Shown: one piece after another, positions 12,388 to 17,543 of the stretch
How positions within the stretch are numbered: the stretch's first letter is position 1
Layout of the letters: each line of letters opens with the position of its first letter
Source of the DNA: Clostridia bacterium
GTDB lineage: Bacteria; Bacillota_A; Clostridia; Oscillospirales; CAG-272
Assembly: GCA_017472105.1 (NCBI GenBank)
Contig: JAFUQY010000119.1
Coordinates: forward strand, 1-17,543
Direction: 5' to 3'
Length of the DNA: 17,543 nt
The notes under the pieces: model-generated
Database searches by the model: none
Told to the model about the DNA's origin: nothing
What the model saw: only the letters and a program-made list of their open reading frames with translations
Position numbers and translations under genes: made by a program

Positions 12388-14574
12388 TTATGAACCCGCG
12401 CGTTCGATGATTTCGTCCTGCATGTCGGCGGAAAGCTGTCCGAAAACGGCACTGTATCCGCAGACGCGCACAATGAGATCGGGATGCGTTCCCTTGGCTT
12501 GCCGTTCCTCGATCATGGTTTCACGGTCGGCGGTGTTCGGCTGGAGAACGGGAATTTTCAGGGCAATGCATGCGCGGATGTAGTCGGTCAGAGCCTTGTG
12601 CGCCGCTTCGCTGTCGGTGACGGTCACGGGAAGCGCAATGTCGAACATGCCTACGTCGTTGAAGTCCGCTCCGGTGAGGACAGCCATCGACTGCGCTGCC
12701 GTGGTCAGATCGGGCAGGGATGCCATGTTCATCTGGCGGGAGAAGGGCTGATTTGCGAGCCGTCCGTCCGGGGTAGCCGCCGTTGCTCTGCCGAGGGACT
12801 GGAAGAGATAGTACGTGAAGAGGGAGGTGCGCCACTCAATCCCCTGCGCGTTCACGATTCCGCGGGAAACCCCGGCGAGCTTATCCGCGAGGTCAGAGGC
12901 GAATGCGTCGGCGGTGTCGGAATGCCCGAATTTGTTTTCGCTGCTCAGGAGTCTGCGGCGGAGCATTTCGTCCCCGTCAAAATTCCGGCTGACTGCGGCG
13001 AGAAGATCGCTGACGGTACCGGTTTCGTATGCATCGCGGAGGCTGAGCAGGCTGTCGCAGAGCGTGCCGAATCCGACGAGGGAGAGGGTCTTGTGGTTGT
13101 ACCGTGCGCCGCCTTCGGTCATGTCGCGTCCATGCTTCACGCAGTCTGCTGTGAACGACGAGAGCATCGGCTCGGGACAGATTCCGGCATGCACGGCTTC
13201 AAACGGCGCGAATTCCTCCGCAATCACGCGGATGTACGAGCGCAGATTGGCGAGGAACGACTCCTCAAGCGATGTGTAACCGGATTTGTCAAACCTGCCG
13301 TACCGGTAGAAGTGCCGCTGATCGTCCGGGAGCGTGGCGTCGTCAAACCGGAGCGTGTCGAGGAGCACCTGCACCAGGTTCAGATACACGAACGCGCGGC
13401 TGTGGAGCTGATTCGCGCAGATGACTTCCTGACAGCCGTTGCCGACGTAGGTGCGCGCGTCTTCGGGAGAAAGTCCCATCCGCTCGAACATCGGGATGAT
13501 GTAGTCGTCGTTTTCGATGATGAGATTGTTGTTGCCCGTGCGCATCAGGGACGCGAGCCGCTCGATGTACTCCCTCGGGGATGCCGATGACGCCCGCGTG
13601 TTCAGCTTCGGGTTGATGAGAAGATTGTCCGTGTACGCGTCAAGCACCATGTCCGTCACGGCGTTGTACACGGGAGCGCCGTCCGGGTCACATCCGCCGA
13701 TCATGACGGAGACGCCGTTGTCGTAGGTCTTGCGGACGTCGTTGAAATGGCAGTGCATGTCGGTCTTGTGCAGAAAACACTGGATGAGGAAGTACGCTTC
13801 GTCCTTTGTGATGCGTCCTGCGGCGAGGTCGCGCTGATAGAACGGATCGAGGTACCAGTCCAGCTGACCGTAGGCGTTCATTTCCACGCCGTCGAGTCCT
13901 GAGATGAACAGGGTAGTGCACAGGATCGAGTTGAGCGCATCGAACATGGTCACGGGCGGCTCCCACGGTGTGTTGACGGAATCTGCAATCCGCCTCAGAT
14001 TGTACCGTGCGTCATCGTCGTTCTCCGTTTTCAAAAGCTCACGTGCCTTATCCCGCAGACGGAGTCCGATCGTCTCAACAGCGCGGCAGCAGTCCATGAC
14101 AAGCTCACGCCAGAGACGGCTGTGTTCGTCGGTTTCCTTCTCGTTCAGGCGGGCGCATTCTTCGTAAACCCCGCGGAATCCGACGTCAAGGAGCTTTTTG
14201 TGATCGAGCGTGCGGTGGATGTGGTCGGTGTAATCGTTGAACGAGCCGAGATTGCACCGGAAAATCCGCTGACGGAACGTGTGCAGGGGCGAGAAATCCA
14301 CACCGCTGTTCGAACGGCACATGTTCCCGATGCCGACGTAGCAGACATGCCGCGCTTCTCCGACGTCGATCTCGAAGGCGAACGGGTAGTGCGGGAAAAC
14401 GTGAACCGGGCATTCGCGTGCGGCAGTCTGAACAATCATGCGCTTGCGTGCGTAAGGGTCTCCGCCGACGGGAATTTTCGACCGGAATCCGCTGAAATCG
14501 GTGGGATACTGCTCCAGCACTGCGTCAAACTCCCGCTGAATGACGGGTTTCATCTCCTGAAAATTGAAATTCAC
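12388..14574 (-). CDS. Glycyl-radical enzyme (pyruvate formate-lyase superfamily) of unknown substrate
   Basis: This 728-aa protein is a complete glycyl-radical enzyme. The radical-bearing loop near the C-terminus is R703-V-C-G706-Y707, with G706 the radical site. The catalytic cysteine is C381 in GNGCQEV, and E383 occupies the position of the catalytic glutamate in GCVE-type enzymes (glycerol and propanediol dehydratases, choline and isethionate lyases). Pyruvate formate-lyase instead has Cys-Cys, so this is more likely a dehydratase or C-X bond lyase. ATPDGR (600-605) is another superfamily mark. The start is GTG at 14574, behind a near-perfect GGGAGG 6 nt away. It is 11 nt downstream of the alpha/beta hydrolase. 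No activating enzyme is encoded in the window, though one is required to install the radical. The N-terminal 200 residues match no subfamily I can name. Confidence 0.88.
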   Translation of the reverse strand: MNFNFQEMKPVIQREFDAVLEQYPTDFSGFRSKIPVGGDPYARKRMIVQTAARECPVHVFPHYPFAFEIDVGEARHVCYVGIGNMCRSNSGVDFSPLHTFRQRIFRCNLGSFNDYTDHIHRTLDHKKLLDVGFRGVYEECARLNEKETDEHSRLWRELVMDCCRAVETIGLRLRDKARELLKTENDDDARYNLRRIADSVNTPWEPPVTMFDALNSILCTTLFISGLDGVEMNAYGQLDWYLDPFYQRDLAAGRITKDEAYFLIQCFLHKTDMHCHFNDVRKTYDNGVSVMIGGCDPDGAPVYNAVTDMVLDAYTDNLLINPKLNTRASSASPREYIERLASLMRTGNNNLIIENDDYIIPMFERMGLSPEDARTYVGNGCQEVICANQLHSRAFVYLNLVQVLLDTLRFDDATLPDDQRHFYRYGRFDKSGYTSLEESFLANLRSYIRVIAEEFAPFEAVHAGICPEPMLSSFTADCVKHGRDMTEGGARYNHKTLSLVGFGTLCDSLLSLRDAYETGTVSDLLAAVSRNFDGDEMLRRRLLSSENKFGHSDTADAFASDLADKLAGVSRGIVNAQGIEWRTSLFTYYLFQSLGRATAATPDGRLANQPFSRQMNMASLPDLTTAAQSMAVLTGADFNDVGMFDIALPVTVTDSEAAHKALTDYIRACIALKIPVLQPNTADRETMIEERQAKGTHPDLIVRVCGYSAVFGQLSADMQDEIIERAGS

Positions 14575-14585
14575 GTCAGCCTCCC

Positions 14586-15446
14586 TTATTTCATCCGTTC
14601 GTCGATGAACTCCAGAATGATATCGTGAAGCTCATCGCTCCAGAAATTGCCTTCGTGCTCAGCGCCGTCCACGCGGATCAGGGTCACATCAGCTCCCGCT
14701 TCGTCCAGACGATTTGCCATGGGAAGAGCCTGCGTCTCGTACGGAACAACCGGGTCCGCGCTGCCGTGCATGAGGAGGAACGGCGGATAATGGGCACCGT
14801 CCTTTACGATGCAGAGCGGGCTTATGTCGTGCGTGTTCTTCGCATTGACGTCCGCATCCTCGCCGAGCAGGTTGGTCTTGAACGGTTTTGTGGAGTCGCC
14901 GCCGGTGCAGTAATCGCGCAGAGCCGCCATGTCAGTCGGACCGAACGCTTCCACAACGGCGGATACCGCATCGGACTGATCGGCGTATTCTTCGGTCTTG
15001 TAGCGCGGGTCGTCCCCGGTCAGACCGAGCAGAAGCGCCGTGTTTCCGCCGGAGGACGTACCGAATGCGGTGACTTTGGAGGGATCGATCCGGAACTCCT
15101 GAGCATGGGCACGGAGATAGCGGAGCGCACACTTGACGTCCTCAAGGAAGGCAGGGAACGGGAAGCCGTCGTTCGAATTGCGGTGCGTCACGGTTGCCAC
15201 AACGTATCCGTGCCGTGCGTACCATCCGAGCTGGGGAATTTCGTAGTTGATGTTCGGGAACGTCCAGCCGGAGCCTTGGATGAAGAAGATGAGCGGATAG
15301 CGGCACGCCTCGTTCACGCCGTTTTTCCACGGGGTCAGGACGCGCATGGTCAGCTTTTTTCCGCCGTGCTCCGCGTAGACGATGTCGGGCGAAAGTTCCG
15401 CAAGCCCGGTGAGGGAAGGATTGTTCTGTATGGTTCGGAATTTCAT
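14586..15446 (-). CDS. Alpha/beta hydrolase (esterase/lipase-like)
   Basis: This 286-aa serine hydrolase has a full catalytic triad: S131 in GTSSGG, D231 in GSADPVVP and H264 in GAEHEG. The oxyanion region is FIQGSGW (55-61), a variant of the HGGGW of the hormone-sensitive-lipase and BD-FAE carbohydrate-esterase-like groups. No signal peptide is present. An upstream extension of 42 codons is open, but the ATG at 15446 has AAGGAG 7 nt before it and the extension would overlap the promoter. It is the first gene of an operon with the glycyl-radical enzyme. A plausible role is removing acyl groups from sugars or other esters to supply that enzyme, but this is inference. The Ser-Gly-Gly motif and size also fit peptidase-like or feruloyl/acetyl esterases. 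Confidence 0.87.
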   Translation of the reverse strand: MKFRTIQNNPSLTGLAELSPDIVYAEHGGKKLTMRVLTPWKNGVNEACRYPLIFFIQGSGWTFPNINYEIPQLGWYARHGYVVATVTHRNSNDGFPFPAFLEDVKCALRYLRAHAQEFRIDPSKVTAFGTSSGGNTALLLGLTGDDPRYKTEEYADQSDAVSAVVEAFGPTDMAALRDYCTGGDSTKPFKTNLLGEDADVNAKNTHDISPLCIVKDGAHYPPFLLMHGSADPVVPYETQALPMANRLDEAGADVTLIRVDGAEHEGNFWSDELHDIILEFIDERMK

Positions 15447-15477
15447 GATGCTCTCCTTTCGGGAGGTGTTTTTCTTC

Positions 15478-15507
15478 ATTATAGCACAGAAACGGTGCTT
15501 GTGTACA
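15478..15507 (-). promoter_or_regulatory. Promoter of the hydrolase / glycyl-radical operon
   Basis: On the - strand a perfect TATAAT (15483-15478) is preceded by TGC, forming an extended -10. A weaker -35, TGTACA (15507-15502), lies 18 bp upstream. The leader to the ATG at 15446 is about 25-30 nt. The spacer contains CGTTTCTGTG, the reverse complement of the 10-mer next to the GH32 promoter. Confidence 0.75.
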
Positions 15508-15519
15508 GAGAAAACTGTA
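15504..15519. promoter_or_regulatory. Candidate operator, inverted repeat TACAG-N6-CTGTA
   Basis: TACAG (15504-15508) and CTGTA (15515-15519) form a 5-bp inverted repeat with a 6-bp centre, overlapping the -35 box of the hydrolase promoter. This is a typical size and place for a repressor site. Five-base arms can arise by chance, so the call is tentative. Confidence 0.3.
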
Positions 15520-15532
15520 AAAATGCATAAAA

Positions 15533-15569
15533 AATAACCCCGCCATTTCTGACGGGGATGGGGGTTATT
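15533..15569 (-). terminator. Intrinsic terminator after the solute-binding-like gene
   Basis: Read on the - strand, AATAACCCC (15569-15561) pairs with GGGGTTATT (15541-15533), with further partial pairing inside, and is followed by a T-run (complement of the A-run 15529-15534). The gene's stop codon (15567-15565) lies inside the 5' arm. It separates that gene from the hydrolase promoter. Confidence 0.75.
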
Positions 15570-17543
15570 CATCGCGTGTCATTTTCAGATAACGGAATGT
15601 TTCCTCAGCGGCGTCTGCGGGTGTGAGGGTGCCGTTCAGAATTCCGTCAACCTTTTCGTTCAGATACATCAGCCAGCCGGAGAGCTCGTAGGCACGGATG
15701 CCGTTTTCAAGCTGGTTCCGGAACAGATCGGAGACATCCGTGCGGGTTTCTTCGGTGTGCTGAGTGGTGCCGGTGTAAATGCGGGAATCCTCCCTGCTGT
15801 TTTCCATAAAGAACGCGAGAAACAGTGCGGCGAGTTCTTTGTTTTCCGAATTGGGGTTGATCGCATAGAAGGAGCCGTAGAAGGGTTCGCCGTATGCTGC
15901 ATTGATCTTCGGCGTTGCAGCGATGATTTCCGAATCTTTCCGTGCGGAATTATATCCGAAATTGTCAATCTGACTGAAATAGGACTGGCTGACTCTGCCG
16001 CCGTAACTGGTTGCACTTCTGTCCACGGAGACGGACGGATGATTCAGCATGTCCTGTACCGCAGTGTAGAGCTTTTCCAGATCGGCATAAGCGGTATCGT
16101 CATCCACGGTTTTCGCCATGAAGTTGGCAAGGTACTGATCGAACCACATATCCATAACGGAACGTACAAGACCCGAACGGATGAAATATCCGTCATTGTC
16201 CTGCAATGTGTCCGAAAGGGAGTTCATGTACGGGAGCATATCGTCGAGGAGCTCCGGAATGGGATGGGCTTTGCCGCCGGTCAAGGTGGTATCGGCGAGT
16301 GCCATTGTGGTTGACAGGAAAGCGGGTACAAACGAAAGCGTCTCACCGACGGTACAGAGAGATGTCACACCCGGAAGCATGAGATCATAATAAGCATTCA
16401 GCACCGGATACTTGGTCAGGTCTTCGTAATATCCTTCTTTGAAAAGCGAACTCATGCGGGTGTTGACACAGAAGAGATCGAAATCCGAGTCTCCGGCGAG
16501 CAGTTTTTTCGCCATTGTGCTCATGTATTCATCGGAGTTGAGCGTCGTTCCGATGTAGGTTTCCTCAATGGTGACGCTGATGCCGTTGACTTCCATTGCC
16601 ATCAGGAGCTCGCGGTTGTTTTCCGCAAACTTGCCTTTTTCCATGTCGGCGACGCAGATTCGCAGAGTGATCTTGTCACGGTTCATGCTTGCCGGGGATT
16701 CGGGCAGGGTGTACATGGCAATCTGGTTATGCCCGATTTTTGCACTCAGGCATCCGTTCGAAGCATCGAGGAGCGTGATGGTCGTATCCAGTGCCGCCGC
16801 AACCGTGATGTCCCCGCCGACGGAGAGGGGATGGGCGTAAATATAGGAATAATCCGAGAAATACAGTACCTCGTTCGCAGCATCGTAGGCGATGGAATTC
16901 ATCTTCCGGCCGGAATTGATTTCTGCGATTTCGCGCTTTTCGCCGGTAATCAGGTCATAAACCCACAGACTGCGCTGTGCATCGTGGTTTTCATCAACGA
17001 CACTGCGGACATAATACAGCTCCGTACCCTGACGGGTGAATGCGATCGCGTCCTCGTCCACGGTTGTCACGCCGTCCGACATCGGTGCATTTTTCTTGAG
17101 CCGGTACTGCTCGATGTAGTACAATGCATCGCCGTAGGGATAGTAAACATCAAATTTCAGCAGATCAATCTTGATGGGAGACTCGTCAATCAGATTGCCG
17201 TTGCTGTCAAAAATGTGGAGATACGGCTGATAGGAATTTTTTCCTACCTGCTGATAACTCAAAGCGGTATAGGTATTATCGGTGTTGGCAGAAAGACCGT
17301 AGAATGCCATTTCCCGTTCTTCCAGATCTGTCAGCGGAATCCGTTCCGGTTCAGCAGTGAAGTCGAATCTTGTATATACCTCAATCTCCTTCGGCATGCT
17401 GCTTCCCTGTATGACGAAATCATCGTATGTGCCGGGACCGTCTTCAAGATCGGCAGGAAATCTGCGAAGCACATACGATTTTCCGGCAGTTGTATGCAGC
17501 AAAGGATGAGAAACAAATAAATCGACCTGCTCAGCGGTTTTGA
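15565..17543 (-). CDS. Partial: propeller-like region fused to extracellular solute-binding-like domain
   Basis: Only the last 658 residues are visible. The frame is open to the right edge, with no stop and no ATG that looks like a start, so the N-terminus and any signal peptide lie outside. The first 285 visible residues have short repeats of a beta-propeller type (LWVYDLITGEKREI, EVLYFSDYSYIYAHPL). From about residue 290 the protein resembles family-1 ABC solute-binding proteins: KITLRICVADME begins the first strand, and KLLAGDSDFDLFCVNT is the usual 'GDxPDI' region. A helical C-terminus follows, ending near FRYLKMTRDE. Related large proteins in Clostridia are surface lipoproteins thought to bind sugars or peptides. 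No permease is in view. It is the last gene of its transcript, being followed by a terminator. Confidence 0.75.
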   Translation of the reverse strand, partial: KTAEQVDLFVSHPLLHTTAGKSYVLRRFPADLEDGPGTYDDFVIQGSSMPKEIEVYTRFDFTAEPERIPLTDLEEREMAFYGLSANTDNTYTALSYQQVGKNSYQPYLHIFDSNGNLIDESPIKIDLLKFDVYYPYGDALYYIEQYRLKKNAPMSDGVTTVDEDAIAFTRQGTELYYVRSVVDENHDAQRSLWVYDLITGEKREIAEINSGRKMNSIAYDAANEVLYFSDYSYIYAHPLSVGGDITVAAALDTTITLLDASNGCLSAKIGHNQIAMYTLPESPASMNRDKITLRICVADMEKGKFAENNRELLMAMEVNGISVTIEETYIGTTLNSDEYMSTMAKKLLAGDSDFDLFCVNTRMSSLFKEGYYEDLTKYPVLNAYYDLMLPGVTSLCTVGETLSFVPAFLSTTMALADTTLTGGKAHPIPELLDDMLPYMNSLSDTLQDNDGYFIRSGLVRSVMDMWFDQYLANFMAKTVDDDTAYADLEKLYTAVQDMLNHPSVSVDRSATSYGGRVSQSYFSQIDNFGYNSARKDSEIIAATPKINAAYGEPFYGSFYAINPNSENKELAALFLAFFMENSREDSRIYTGTTQHTEETRTDVSDLFRNQLENGIRAYELSGWLMYLNEKVDGILNGTLTPADAAEETFRYLKMTRDE

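Noticed and set aside
10749..12473. A 574-codon open frame on the - strand across the GH32 gene
   Set aside because: It is fully antisense to an unmistakable GH32 gene with its own promoter and terminator, and the translation matches no known protein pattern.
15565..17502. Complete gene starting with TTG at 17502
   Set aside because: The frame continues without a stop to the window edge, and the TTG has no ribosome site or signal peptide, so it is an internal Leu codon of a truncated gene.

Overview
The window looks like chromosomal DNA of a moderately GC-rich (about 55-60% by eye), strictly anaerobic, carbohydrate-degrading Firmicute, most likely an uncultured Clostridia gut or rumen type. 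This is an inference from strong GGAGG-type ribosome sites, clean TTGACA/TATAAT promoters, a glycyl-radical enzyme (oxygen-sensitive), an ECF-type sigma factor with a long C-terminal extension, several glycoside hydrolases, and a solute-binding-type protein. No rRNA, tRNA, CRISPR array, transposase or phage gene was seen.

Layout. 1-318: no gene; a cluster of small perfect hairpins and a weak candidate promoter. 319-1814 (+): M42 aminopeptidase followed by a YhcH/YjgK/YiaL-family sugar protein, closed by a bidirectional terminator at 1819-1856. 1868-3526 (-): ECF-type sigma factor with a winged-helix segment and about 300 unrecognised residues at its C-terminus. 3638-10600 (-): a six-gene operon read from a strong promoter at 10629-10658. 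Its gene order is UroD-fold protein, second UroD-fold protein, lipoprotein clan-A-like glycosidase, radical SAM/SPASM protein, five-bladed-propeller glycosidase and GH43 glycosidase, with gaps of 3 to 53 nt. 10773-12329 (+): an intracellular GH32 fructosidase read divergently from its own strong promoter. 12388-15446 (-): alpha/beta hydrolase and a glycyl-radical enzyme, a two-gene operon with its own promoter. 15565-17543 (-): the 3' part of a large protein joining a propeller-like region to a family-1 solute-binding-like domain; its start lies beyond the right edge.

How it may work together. The window reads as part of a glycan-use region. The lipoprotein glycosidase would act outside the membrane. 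The two propeller glycosidases and the GH32 enzyme have no signal peptide and would act on imported oligosaccharides. The two UroD-fold proteins and the radical SAM protein have no obvious glycan role and are the most unusual part of the operon. No permease, corrinoid protein, glycyl-radical activase or sulfatase is encoded in view. The ECF-type sigma protein and short inverted repeats near the promoters are the visible candidates for regulation. The best candidate for an undescribed system is the six-gene operon, especially its methyltransferase-like pair and SPASM protein coupled to a surface glycosidase; its substrate cannot be named from sequence alone.
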